From positions 1-49,846 of the forward strand of contig JAJYBI010000026.1 of the NCBI GenBank assembly GCA_021779095.1: a stretch of DNA of 49,846 nucleotides. The letters run 5' to 3'. Numbering within the stretch: the first letter of the stretch is position 1; every line of letters starts with the position of its first letter. The position numbers and the translations under genes are program-made. This stretch comes from Deltaproteobacteria bacterium (lineage in GTDB: Bacteria; Desulfobacterota; Desulfuromonadia; Geobacterales; JAJYBI01). Of the stretch, positions 1 to 9,300 are shown piece by piece. The notes below the pieces were generated by a model. It saw only the letters and a list, made by a program, of their open reading frames with translations, was not told the DNA's origin and ran no database searches.

Positions 1-1307
1 CCTTTCTCGATGTGGCGAATGCATTGTCGGCTGGAAAGCGGTTACTGACGGAACGTTTGAAAGAGATACCGGGTCTCGCATATCGCGACGGCACCGCGGT
101 GCGTCGGTCCGTTGAACGCCCCCTCATCCGGGATCTGGACTCGCTTCCTCCCGCGGAACTATCCGCGGAATACATCATCAATGTCGACCTTCGTCGGCAG
201 ATGGAGTTCATCATTACATCCCGTGGCTGCCCCGCAGTCTGCACCTTCTGCGCATCACCGCGTACCTGGGGGAAACGTCTCCGGTTCCATTCCGCAAAGT
301 ATATCGTGGATGAGATCCGCCGGTTGCGCGACCGGCTCGGTCTGATCTACTTCTCTATTCGCGACGACACCTTTACTGCAGACCGCCGCCGGGTCGTGGA
401 GTTGTGCAGCCGTCTCTTAGACGAGAATCTTTACATCATGTGGAACTGTCAGTCCCGCGTCAACGCTGTTGACGACGAGATGCTGGCACTGATGAAGCGG
501 GCTGGGTGCGAATGCGTGCAGTTCGGCATCGAGACCGGATCAGACCGGCTATTGCGGTTCCTGAACAAAAGCACGACCCGGGAGCAGATGGTTGCTGCGG
601 CAACCGCTGTCCGGCGTGTCGGGATCAACCTCTCCATTTATCTCATCTCCGGGATGCCGGGGGAAACGGCCGCCGATCTCCGGGATACGGAAGAGCTGAT
701 CGCCCGCCTTCGCCCCCACGACGGCCAGGTCTCGCCACTGGCGTACTACCCGGGTACGGAACTCTTTCTCGTCGGGGTACGTGACGGCACCGTTTCGGCG
801 GACCTCTTTGAGGAGCGCTCCGACGAGGCGCTGTACGTTCTGCCGCTTTCGAAGAGCAGGGTGACGACGCGCAGACTGATGACCTGCCTCGAACGGGAAG
901 GGCGCAGTGCGGCGTTCAGCCGGGCCGACTTTATCTCCCAGAAAGGGATCCTTGGCTACTGTCACACCACGAATGTCATGGCGGGGGAATGGTACGAGGC
1001 GACGGGAAAGCTGGCACGATGCGAAGAGGAGTATGGCGAGATCGTCCGGAGAGAGCCGGGAAATCCGTGGGGCTGGCTCAAGTTCGGCGAGTTCTGCGGT
1101 GCGGCGGGAAGGGTGGATGAGGCGGTGGAGGCGTTCCGGAAACTGACCGGTCTTGTCCCCGCGCATGCCCCGGCCTATGCGGCGTTGGGGGAGCTGGCCC
1201 TTGTCAGGGGGCGGTACCGGGAGGCGGCAGACCGGTTCAGGGAGGCGCTTGATCTGAATCCCTTTGACGAGGCGGCGCGGCAGGGGCTCGCGGCGCTGAA
1301 GCACTAG
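1..1307 (+). CDS. B12-binding-type radical SAM protein with C-terminal TPRs (5' end outside window)
   Basis: The frame is open from base 3, so the gene starts before the window; 434 residues are visible. A linker typical of cobalamin-binding radical SAM proteins (IPGLAYRDG, then a DLDSLPPAE segment) leads into the radical SAM core. The [4Fe-4S]-binding motif CPAVCTFC (C-x3-C-x2-C) lies about 75 residues in, and a GIETGSDRLL segment typical of the core follows. The last 100 residues form two or three TPR helices (EAVEAFRKL, EAADRFREALDLNP). The B12-binding domain itself would lie upstream and is not seen. The substrate is unknown; members of this family methylate or rearrange lipids, cofactors or antibiotics. 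TPRs suggest a protein partner. The gene ends at a bidirectional terminator. Confidence 0.85.
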   Translation, partial: FLDVANALSAGKRLLTERLKEIPGLAYRDGTAVRRSVERPLIRDLDSLPPAELSAEYIINVDLRRQMEFIITSRGCPAVCTFCASPRTWGKRLRFHSAKYIVDEIRRLRDRLGLIYFSIRDDTFTADRRRVVELCSRLLDENLYIMWNCQSRVNAVDDEMLALMKRAGCECVQFGIETGSDRLLRFLNKSTTREQMVAAATAVRRVGINLSIYLISGMPGETAADLRDTEELIARLRPHDGQVSPLAYYPGTELFLVGVRDGTVSADLFEERSDEALYVLPLSKSRVTTRRLMTCLEREGRSAAFSRADFISQKGILGYCHTTNVMAGEWYEATGKLARCEEEYGEIVRREPGNPWGWLKFGEFCGAAGRVDEAVEAFRKLTGLVPAHAPAYAALGELALVRGRYREAADRFREALDLNPFDEAARQGLAALKH

Positions 1308-1316
1308 GCACAAGAA

Positions 1317-1341
1317 AAGGCGGACCCGGTGGGTCCGCCTT
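1317..1341. terminator. Bidirectional rho-independent terminator
   Basis: A perfect 11-bp stem (AAGGCGGACCC paired with GGGTCCGCCTT) with a 3-nt loop sits between two convergent genes. A T-rich tract follows on the plus strand, and AAGAAAAG upstream gives a T-rich tract on the minus strand, so it can end both the radical SAM gene and the lipoprotein gene. Confidence 0.85.
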
Positions 1342-1367
1342 GTTTGTTTCTGCAGTCGAAGGCTGGC

Positions 1368-1781
1368 TTAGCCTTTGTCGATCCGCAGGCCGGGAGCGAA
1401 GATGATCTTGTCGAAGGTCCGCTTCAGGCTCTTGCTCTGGAAGTTGAGCATCGGCGGAGAGTCGGGGAACTCGACGATGTCGCCAACCTTGACGGGGGTC
1501 TGCATGACCGCTACCCACATCTTCTGGCCTTTTTCCTCTACTTCCAGGTAGGTGTAACCAGCAGCGTCCATGGTGGAGATGACCTTCCCTTTGTGACCGA
1601 TGCCGGCGGGGATTTCCTGCGGCTTCAGGCCGGCGTGGGGATCACCGCCGTGGGTTGCGTCTGCGGGCATCTGGCCAGGAGCGCCTGCAGGGGCTTCTGC
1701 TTTCGGTGCTTCCTCTTTCTTCTTGCAAGCGGCAACGGAGAAAGCCATAAGCGCTACCATCAGTAATGCTGTCTTTTTCAC
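1368..1781 (-). CDS. Small OB-fold lipoprotein (NrfJ-like)
   Basis: 137 residues. The N-terminus is a lipoprotein signal: MKKT, a hydrophobic stretch, then VAAC as lipobox with Cys19 as the likely lipidated residue. A Lys/Glu/Ala/Pro-rich linker with a His-Gly-Gly-Asp segment follows. The C-terminal 85 residues carry the GKV...AGYTYLEVEEKGQKMWVAV pattern of a small OB-fold family found near nitrite reductases and cytochromes in proteobacteria. It is probably attached to the periplasmic face of a membrane; the ligand is unknown. The GTG start is chosen because AGGAGG stands 6 bases upstream. The AsmA-like gene ends 87 bases before it on the same strand, so the two may be cotranscribed. The function is inferred from fold resemblance only. 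Confidence 0.8.
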   Translation of the reverse strand: MKKTALLMVALMAFSVAACKKKEEAPKAEAPAGAPGQMPADATHGGDPHAGLKPQEIPAGIGHKGKVISTMDAAGYTYLEVEEKGQKMWVAVMQTPVKVGDIVEFPDSPPMLNFQSKSLKRTFDKIIFAPGLRIDKG

Positions 1782-1868
1782 CTGTATCCTCCTCTGCGGG
1801 GTTTTAATAACTTATACTAAATACCATATTGTATGACGGTTGTGCAACAAAAACCATGGGGGGCTCGG

Positions 1869-4800
1869 CTACTTCGTGTTTACAATTACCTCGCCCGTGT
1901 CGGTCATCAGCTTGACCGGCAGTTGGAAGACCCGCTTGAAGATGTCGAATACCCCCTTGGTGAGGCTCTTCACCGGGACAGCATTGACGGTAGGATCGCT
2001 GAGCTTTCCTTTCGCCTCGAAATAGGCCGTTACCAGAGCCTTGTCCCTGCCGGTGAGTATCCAGCCGACCACCGGCAGGTGACTTACGACCTTGTCCACC
2101 GTCTGCAGGGGTTTGACACCTATCCGCATATCGATATCGTCCCGCGCCAGGTTGATGTTTCCTATGAGGGAAATGTTCATGGCGTCGCTGTCAATAAAGA
2201 GGTCGTTGGTGGCAACGACGCCGTCCCGGATGGCAAACGATGCGTTGATCTCGCTGTAAGGCATCCCGCCGCTGACCATGTCGGGGAGCTGCAGTTTGAG
2301 CAGCTGGGAAACGTTCAGGAGGGAAAACACCTTCGAGAGGACGGAGAATCGTTTCAGGGTCCCGTCCACCAGATGGAACCGTACGTTGCCGAGGGCCGAC
2401 TGTTTCCATTCCTGTGCCGTGTTTCCTTTTGCCGTGATGTCCCCCTGGGCGGTGAGGGTTCCGGTAATGAAACCGTGGGGATACGATTCCTGCCTTTCGT
2501 CAAGCGCCCGCAGCAGCTGTTGCGCCGCAGCATCGGCTAGTCTGAAGTCCGTCTGGTAGCGGGGTTCCGTTCCGCTTCCACCGAGATCGAACCGGCACTT
2601 TGCCGTAAGGGTGCCGGCAAAGAGCCGGCATTCAAGTGGTTGCAGGTACAGGATGTTGTCTTCGTACAGGACCGTCGTACGCAGCTTGTGGAATTCGATC
2701 TGCTTTACCCTTCCCGCGTCAGCCGTGACGAGCGCCTTGAGGGAGATCATGTCCGGTGATTCGGTCTCTCCCTTCGGTTTGAGTCGGGTCAGCAGCATCA
2801 GATCGGCCAGGTCGAGATAGGGGGACGAGATGGAGAGATCGAGTCGGGGGGCTCGCATCGATGAAACCGTCCCCTTGACGGAGAGGTGCGACAGGTTGAT
2901 CTGGGTGGACAGGGATCTGATTTGCAGGAGATCGTCCTGGAACGAGAGGTTTGCCTGTACCTTTTTCAGCTTCAGCCCTCCCGGCGGCGGTTTCATCCCC
3001 AGGTCGGCGACATCGAGCTCAGGGGAATAGAACTGCGCGGAGAAGGAGGGATGGGTGAAGCCGGAAAGCGTACCTCTGCCGTGCAGGAGCGATCCCCCCA
3101 GCCGGAAATCGAGCTGCGTTGTTTCGATCGTTGAGCCGTTGAACCGGACCGCACCGTTCAGGCTGCTGACGGCAGGCAGTTCTGACGAAGGTCTGAACGA
3201 AAGGCCGGCAAACGTCGCATTTCCCCCAACCTGAAGGCCGTCTGCGGTGGGATGCCCCGTGGCGGTCAGGTCGACCTGTACCTTGCCGCGGGGGGCGTAT
3301 GGCTTGAGCTTCGGGACCATTCCGGCGATCTCCCCTATCGGGAACAGGTTCGATCTGATCGCGACGCTGAACGGGTTCCCGCCTGCATAGCGGTAGGTCG
3401 CTGCCGCTGCAAGGGAGAGGGAATCCAGCTGGTATCTGAGGGAGGTCACGCGGGTTTCGTTGCGGTCCAGCAGGGCGGTAAACGTTACGTTGCTGGGGTG
3501 TCCCTGGGGTTTGCCGACGATGCCAGGATAGCTGTAGGACGCCTGGTTCAGGTTCCAGTTGCCGGAAAGACGGTAGTCGTCGGTCGGACCGTCCCCCGTG
3601 AGGTGGAGTGCGGTCTGGCCGTAAAAGGCGAAGCGTGGGTTGTTCTCCTGTCGCAGCAGCCAGGCGACTTCGCGGGCACCGGGAATCATGTCCATGGTGA
3701 ACCGGTAGTAGGTGGGGGTTTCGAGGGGATAGTCGCCGATCGTTCCCTCAAGCGTGAAGGGGGAGCCTCCGAAACTTGCCTTCATGCCGATCAGGTTGAA
3801 GTCCTTCCCCTTCAGTTCGAGCCGGCCGCTGATCCCGTTGAAGGTGGGGACCTTGTCGCCGTAAGAGAGAAGCCCGTCATCCACCCGGGCACGGATGTAC
3901 AGCACGTTGTAGTTCGTGCCCTGTTCCATGTGCACGATCTGGCTGATCCTGCCGTCGAGCAGTCCCTCTTCCAGGCGGTACGTACCCCCTTTGATATGCT
4001 GCTCGATATAGTTGGATGTGTCCGTGGGAATGATGCCGTAGGGGATGTACTGGCCGAACTGCTGCAGGCGGATCGGGGAGCTGGTCGCCTTGGCGATGAT
4101 ACGCAGGTCTTTGCTGTGGATATCCTTCAGTTCACACGATCCGTCGATCTTTACCCCGTCGATGTTCAGCGACACCGGGGAGATATTGAGGTCGCGGGGG
4201 GTGAGTTCCATTTTGTAGCTGCCCGAGATCTCCCGGGGGTTAAGTGTCGCATGGAATACCTGGGGATAGTCGAAACGCAGCCGAGTGATCCGGAGCGATC
4301 CGGTCATGGCGAATGCGGCGAGTTTCCCCTTGAACGTAGAATCCGTGTCGATCCGGCCCGCCGGACGTTTGAAAGGTACGTATTTCTGGTAGTAGGGCCA
4401 GAACCTGCCGCCGTTCAGTCCCCGGGCGTGCAGCTTCAGGTCCATGCGCGTATCGGCCAGTGATTGCCGGCTGTCGGGGAGATTGACCGTTCCGGACAGG
4501 GCGATGTCGGATGTCTTTTCCTCGTCACCGATCCGGGCGGACAGTTTGATGTCGGTGGTCTTCCCCCGTACCAGCCGGTTTGCGGAGAGGTCGAGATCGG
4601 AGAGTGAGGTGGTAAGTCCGATTCCGGCCAGTCCATCCCGGAAGGTGAGGGTTCCCTTCCTGATCCGGACGTCCCGGATGGCGAGGTGCTCCGCACCCCC
4701 CTTCCGTTCGAGGAGGTCGGCGACATTGAATGTGCCGTCCCGGTCACGGGACAGGGCGATGACGGGGTGGTCCAGCACGATCCGTCGGAGAACCAGCTTC

Positions 4801-5099
4801 TTCTCCAAGAGCGGCAGGAGGGGAACCCGGAAGGTGATCCGCTCCGCGGTAATGAAGTTTGCCGTTCCGTCCTTCTCCTTGACGGTCACGTGGTTGAAGG
4901 TGAACGACGGGCCGAGGGCGAGGGAAACGTCGCCGGTTTCGTACTGTACCTTCCTCCCCAGGGAGTTCTGGAGTTCGGCAAGGATCTCCGTCTTGTACCG
5001 GTCGAGGTGCAGGTAGTGTTCCGCCAGCAGGACGGCGGCTGCGTACAGGGCGATGCCGATGATGGCGACAACGGCGATGATGCGGGTGGGACGTGACAT
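1869..5099 (-). CDS. AsmA/YhdP-like large envelope protein
   Basis: 1076 residues from the chosen start MSRPTRIIAVV. One N-terminal membrane helix (residues 6-25, IIAVVAIIGIALYAAAVLLA) is followed by a very long, beta-rich periplasmic region. This matches the AsmA family, whose members bridge the inner and outer membranes and are linked to phospholipid transport (family knowledge). The first 150 residues have the AsmA N-terminal pattern (LGRKVQYETGDVSLALGPSFTFNHVTV), and the last 200 (DGTLKRFSVLSKVFSLLNVSQLL ... MRIGVKPLQTVDKVVSHLPVVGWIL) resemble the YhdP/AsmA_2 C-terminus. The frame stays open to 5189, but that extension would start inside the cytochrome terminator hairpin, so the internal ATG is preferred even though no clear ribosome binding site precedes it. 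Confidence 0.85.
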   Translation of the reverse strand: MSRPTRIIAVVAIIGIALYAAAVLLAEHYLHLDRYKTEILAELQNSLGRKVQYETGDVSLALGPSFTFNHVTVKEKDGTANFITAERITFRVPLLPLLEKKLVLRRIVLDHPVIALSRDRDGTFNVADLLERKGGAEHLAIRDVRIRKGTLTFRDGLAGIGLTTSLSDLDLSANRLVRGKTTDIKLSARIGDEEKTSDIALSGTVNLPDSRQSLADTRMDLKLHARGLNGGRFWPYYQKYVPFKRPAGRIDTDSTFKGKLAAFAMTGSLRITRLRFDYPQVFHATLNPREISGSYKMELTPRDLNISPVSLNIDGVKIDGSCELKDIHSKDLRIIAKATSSPIRLQQFGQYIPYGIIPTDTSNYIEQHIKGGTYRLEEGLLDGRISQIVHMEQGTNYNVLYIRARVDDGLLSYGDKVPTFNGISGRLELKGKDFNLIGMKASFGGSPFTLEGTIGDYPLETPTYYRFTMDMIPGAREVAWLLRQENNPRFAFYGQTALHLTGDGPTDDYRLSGNWNLNQASYSYPGIVGKPQGHPSNVTFTALLDRNETRVTSLRYQLDSLSLAAAATYRYAGGNPFSVAIRSNLFPIGEIAGMVPKLKPYAPRGKVQVDLTATGHPTADGLQVGGNATFAGLSFRPSSELPAVSSLNGAVRFNGSTIETTQLDFRLGGSLLHGRGTLSGFTHPSFSAQFYSPELDVADLGMKPPPGGLKLKKVQANLSFQDDLLQIRSLSTQINLSHLSVKGTVSSMRAPRLDLSISSPYLDLADLMLLTRLKPKGETESPDMISLKALVTADAGRVKQIEFHKLRTTVLYEDNILYLQPLECRLFAGTLTAKCRFDLGGSGTEPRYQTDFRLADAAAQQLLRALDERQESYPHGFITGTLTAQGDITAKGNTAQEWKQSALGNVRFHLVDGTLKRFSVLSKVFSLLNVSQLLKLQLPDMVSGGMPYSEINASFAIRDGVVATNDLFIDSDAMNISLIGNINLARDDIDMRIGVKPLQTVDKVVSHLPVVGWILTGRDKALVTAYFEAKGKLSDPTVNAVPVKSLTKGVFDIFKRVFQLPVKLMTDTGEVIVNTK

Positions 5100-5171
5100 G
5101 GGGGGAGTATACCTTTCCGGCCGAAACAGTGCAAGAGCCGTGACAAGCGGGGGGACGACGATGCCGAACCA

Positions 5172-5208
5172 GCACAAAAAGGCCCGCATGACGCGGGCCT
5201 TTTTGTGC
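5172..5208 (-). terminator. Rho-independent terminator of the cytochrome gene
   Basis: A perfect 16-bp stem (GCACAAAAAGGCCCGC and its complement) with a 5-nt loop. On the minus strand the stem ends in a run of five T. It lies 19 bases after the cytochrome stop codon and separates that gene from the AsmA-like gene downstream. Confidence 0.85.
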
Positions 5209-5226
5209 CTACCGGCGTGTCCGGGC

Positions 5227-6057
5227 CTACTTCTTTTTCTTTGCCGGGGCCTTTGGTTCTACCGTTGTCGTGGACGGCCAGTGGTTGAGGTCATGGGCGA
5301 TGTTGTGGCAACTGCCGCATTTCGGGAACCTGGCCATCATGCTGGCGGGATGAGGAACGCCGTGGCAGTCCTGGCAGACCGGTACCATCTTGTGCTTGCC
5401 CTGGTGGCAGTAGACGCAGGCAAGGTTCTTGTGCTTTGCGCTGCTGTGGGTGAGCAGCTCGAACGCCTTTTTGTGGCAGGCGCCGCAGTCCTTGGAGGGG
5501 AGATCGTTGCTGTAGGTTACGACCTTCGGCATGTGGGCCTTGTGGCATTTCTTGCAGTCGGCCGCAGTGATGTAATCGGCGTGCGGCTTGTGGCACTGGG
5601 TGCACAGCGGGATCTTGCCGTGTACGTTGTGGCAGGTGCTGCAGTACAGGGCAGAGTGTTTGCTCTTGTTCTCGCGCAGCTGGGCGATCTCTTTCGTGTG
5701 GCAGGTCAGGCAGGGGGCGGTCACCTTGTCGCCGAAGGTGATCTTCAGCGGTGTGTGGGGGTTTGTGTGGCAGCCGAGACAGCCGGAGAGCTGGAAGTGC
5801 GCCTTGCCGGAATGGCACTGGCTGCACTGCGGGATGTTGTTTTTGGATGCGGGGCGGTGCTTCTCGTGGCAGTCCTGGCAGGTAATGCTCTGGTGGGCAC
5901 CGCCTGCGGTCGCAATGTCGTTCGGCTCGCTGGTGTGGCACTTGACGCAGTCGCCGTTCGTCAGGACCGGTTTTGCCGGTTCGTTGGCCGCGAGCGCCGT
6001 CAGGGCGAGGCCCATGACCGTTACGGCCGTCAGGATGGTTCTGGTGATCCGTCTCAT
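5227..6057 (-). CDS. Dodecahaem c-type cytochrome (12 CXXCH)
   Basis: 276 residues. A Sec signal peptide (MRRITRTILTAVTVMGLALTALAA) is followed by twelve CXXCH haem-attachment motifs: CVKCH, CQDCH, CSQCH, CLGCH, CLTCH, CSTCH, CTQCH, CKKCH, CGACH, CVYCH, CQDCH and CGSCH. The protein ends in a Lys-rich tail (PKAPAKKKK). It should be a periplasmic or surface electron carrier, as is common in iron-reducing Geobacterales; its exact partner cannot be told. One haem per about 21 residues leaves no room for another catalytic domain. The start is fixed by AAGGAGG 6 bases upstream of ATG. A sigma70-like promoter and a leader of about 120 nt with a strong hairpin lie upstream; the terminator downstream suggests a single-gene transcript. 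Confidence 0.93.
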   Translation of the reverse strand: MRRITRTILTAVTVMGLALTALAANEPAKPVLTNGDCVKCHTSEPNDIATAGGAHQSITCQDCHEKHRPASKNNIPQCSQCHSGKAHFQLSGCLGCHTNPHTPLKITFGDKVTAPCLTCHTKEIAQLRENKSKHSALYCSTCHNVHGKIPLCTQCHKPHADYITAADCKKCHKAHMPKVVTYSNDLPSKDCGACHKKAFELLTHSSAKHKNLACVYCHQGKHKMVPVCQDCHGVPHPASMMARFPKCGSCHNIAHDLNHWPSTTTVEPKAPAKKKK

Positions 6058-6087
6058 TGTTCCTCCTTCAGTCCATGAAAGTAGATA

Positions 6088-6112
6088 TCCCGCAGGCAGG
6101 AAGCCTGCGGGA
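6088..6112 (-). promoter_or_regulatory. Hairpin in the cytochrome mRNA leader
   Basis: A perfect 10-bp inverted repeat (TCCCGCAGGC paired with GCCTGCGGGA, 5-nt loop) lies 31 bases before the cytochrome start, between its predicted promoter and its ribosome binding site. No T-run follows on the minus strand, so it is more likely an mRNA stability or translation-control element than a terminator. Confidence 0.5.
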
Positions 6113-6185
6113 GGCAATGGCGTGATCCGTGACAGGTACGACGTGGTGCTGTCTTAGTGTTCGCCAATGATGCCGGAGCGGGCGC

Positions 6186-6214
6186 ACTATGGCACAGGGC
6201 TGTATACAAGTCAA
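6186..6214 (-). promoter_or_regulatory. Predicted sigma70-type promoter of the cytochrome gene
   Basis: TTGACT, 17-base spacer, CATAGT on the minus strand. The predicted transcription start gives a leader of roughly 120 nt before the cytochrome ATG. Confidence 0.55.
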
Positions 6215-6284
6215 ACGGAAAATCACCGTTTACGGGCATCCGTCACCCGCCAGCCGGCGGTGTCCGCTCCGTCATTCATTGGCC

Positions 6285-6314
6285 TTTACAATAAATCAGC
6301 CGGTCTGGTACTAT
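6285..6314 (+). promoter_or_regulatory. Predicted promoter of smc
   Basis: TTTACA, 18-base spacer, TACTAT. The -10 element ends only 10 bases before the smc ATG, so the mRNA would have almost no leader. Confidence 0.5.
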
Positions 6315-6324
6315 ACGCCGGTTT

Positions 6325-9300
6325 ATGAAGATAAAATGCCTCGAAATAATCGGCTTCAAGTCGTTCGTGGACAAGGCGAGCCTGGATTTCCAGCAGGGGA
6401 TCACCGGGATCGTCGGGCCGAACGGCTGCGGCAAGTCGAACATCGTGGATGCGATCCGCTGGGTCATGGGGGAACAGTCGGCGAAGAACCTGCGTGGCCG
6501 GGCCATGGAGGATATCATCTTCGGCGGCAGCGATGCCAGAAAGCCTTTGGGGATGGCGGAGGTGTCACTCGTTTTCTCCACCACCGACGGCCGTGCCCCC
6601 GCCAAGTACCTGAATTTCAGTGAGATCCAGGTCACACGCCGGCTGTACCGGGACGGGGAGAGCGAGTACTTCCTCAACAAGACCCCCTGCCGGCTGATGG
6701 ATATCGCCGAACTGTTCATGGACACCGGCGTCGGCACCAAGGCCTACTCCATCATCGAGCAGGGTAAGATCGGCATGATCCTCCTGTCGCGCCCGGAGGA
6801 CCGCCGGTTCCTCATCGAGGAGGCCGCCGGCGTCACCAAGTTCAAGGCGCGCAAGCAGGTGGCGCTCAAGAAGATCGATCTGACCCGGCAGAACCTGGTG
6901 CGGGTCGGCGACATCATCGCCGAGATCCGGCGTCAGCTGAACTCCCTGCAGCGCCAGGCCAAGAAGGCGGAGCGGTTCCGCGAATACCGGGAGGAGCTGA
7001 AGGAGATCGATCTTCTCTTCGCCGCCCACGAGCATGCGGAGATGCTGGCCCACCGGCGCGAGCTCGGCAGTCTCCTGGCGGAGCTGCGCCGGGACGCGGC
7101 CGTCGCGGCCGGACGGCTGGAGGAGGCGGAGCTCGCCCTGGAGGGGCAGCGGATCGAACTCCTGGAGGCGGAGAAAGAGGTCACGTCGTCCCAGGAGCGG
7201 ATGTACATCCTGCGCAGCGACAGCCAGACGGCGGCGAACCGGCTGGAGTACCAGAAACGGGAGCTCGCGAACCTGGAAGAGGCCGGCCGTCGTCGTGCGG
7301 AGGAGCTCGTATCCCTGGAGCGGCAAAAGGCCGAGGCGGAAGAGGAGCTGGCGCGGCTCGACCTCAACAAGGACGCCTTCGTCACCGATGCGGCCGAAGC
7401 GGACCGGACCCTGGCAGAGCAGCAGGAGGTGCTGGAGCTGCTCCTGCGGGACGAGGCCGAGTCGCTGCGGCGCATCGACGAGGGGCGCCGCGAGCTGTTC
7501 ACCGTACTGTCGCGCATATCGCAGTTCAACAACCAGCAGACGGGGATGCTCCGACGGGTGGAGGGGATCGCCGAGCGGCTGGAGCGAAGCGGTACGGAGA
7601 GTTCCCAGCTCCAGACCCGGCTGGCGGAGCTGGCGGATCGCACCGCGGAGCTGGAGCGGCAACTGGCGGAGCTGGCGGAGCGGCATCAGCAGACGGGGGA
7701 GGAGCAGACGGTCTGCCGGAGCCGCCGGGAGGCCCTGATCGCCCGGCGCGACGAGACGGACGGTACGATCCGGCGGTTGCGCGAGGAGGCGAGCGCCAGA
7801 GGGTCGCGGCTGAAGTCGCTGCAGGACCTGGAGGCGCGGTTTGCCGGTTACGGCCAGGGGGTGCGGACGGCGCTCCAGGCGGAAGAGCTCAATGGTCGCT
7901 TCCGGGGACTGCTGGCCGACTTTATCCAGACCGGCGAGGAGTACGAGACCGCCCTGGAGGCGGTGCTGGCGGAACGGCTGCAGTACCTGCTCTGCGAACG
8001 GCGAGAGGATGCCGTCGACGCGATTGGTATCCTGACCCGCACCGCCGGCGGCCGCTGCACCTTCGTCCTGCCGTCCACCGCGGCGGTCACCGGCGAGGCG
8101 GTGCCGGGCTTTACCCCGATCCTCGATGTCGTCCGGATCGGCGACGAGGTACGGGAGCGGGTCGCGCCGCTTCTGGCGGGGATCTACCTGGCGGACGGAC
8201 TGGGGCCGGCCCTGGACGCCGCCCGCCGTTTCCCGGCGGCCGGCTTCGTGACCCGGACCGGCGAGACCGTCTGGGGGGGAGGCGTGGTGAGCGGCGGCCG
8301 GGCGGAGGGGGAACAGCACGGCCTGATCCATACCCGCCGCGAGATCCGCGAGCTGAAGGAGACGGTGGAGCGGCTTGCCGGGGAGCTTGCGGCGGCGGAG
8401 GCGGCCCGGGATGCGGTCCGCGACGAGCTGGCAGATACCGACGCACGGATCGAGGAGCTGCGCCAGCTGTACCACCGCCTGGAGATCGAGAAGGTCAACC
8501 TGCAGAAGGACCTCCAGCAGGGGCGGGACGAGGACCGGCGGCTCACGGACCGGCTGGCGGTCCGGGACCTGGAGGACGGCCAGCTTAAGGAGGAGCAGGC
8601 TGCGCTTCTGGAGGAGATCGCCGAGATCGCCTCCGGACGGGATGAGGCGGAAGGGGAGAAGGGGCGGATCGAGGCGGAGGTCGCCGTGCTAACCGGGACC
8701 CTGGCCGGCAAGAAGCAGGAGATCGAGACCGTTCGGGATGCGGTCACCCGGATGAAGGTGCGGTGCGCCACCCTGCGGGAGCGGCACGAGTCGAATCTGG
8801 GGGCGCTGGCCCGCATCCGGGAGGATATCCTGCGGTTCGGCGAGCGGATCGAGGAGAACCGGCGCGAGATCGCCAGCGGCGAGGACGTCCGCCAGCAGCT
8901 CTCCGCCGCCATTGCCGAGGCGGGGACCGCCATGACGGAGCAGCTTTCCCGCCAGCAGGAGGCGGAAGGAGCCAACGTCCGGGCGCGGGAGGCGTACGAG
9001 CAGCGAAACGCCCTCCTGCAGGAGCACGAGACGGTGCTGAAGGAACTGCGTTCCTCCCAGGGGCGGCTTGCCGCCGCGGAGGGGGAAAAGACCCTCGCCC
9101 TCGCAGAGCTGGAGATGCGGATCGGCCGGGTGGAGGAGTCGGTCCGCCTGAAGTACCGCCTGGAGGTGGCGGAGCTGTCCGCCTCCTGTGAGGGAGGGAT
9201 CGCCGATGCGCCGGAGAAGACCCGGCGGCGCGACGAGCTGCAGCGGCTCGTGGACGAACTGGGCGAGGTGAACCTGATGGCCATCGACGAGTACCGGGAG

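Noticed and set aside
549..1313. 254-codon minus-strand ORF opposite the radical SAM gene
   Set aside because: It lies fully antisense to a gene with clear catalytic motifs; long antisense frames are common in this high-GC DNA.
5100..5189. Longer start for the AsmA-like gene
   Set aside because: The start would sit inside the cytochrome terminator hairpin; the internal ATG directly precedes the membrane anchor.
6058..6240. GEMM (c-di-GMP/cGAMP) riboswitch before the cytochrome gene
   Set aside because: The conserved core segments, such as the GACGCAAAGCC stretch, are absent.
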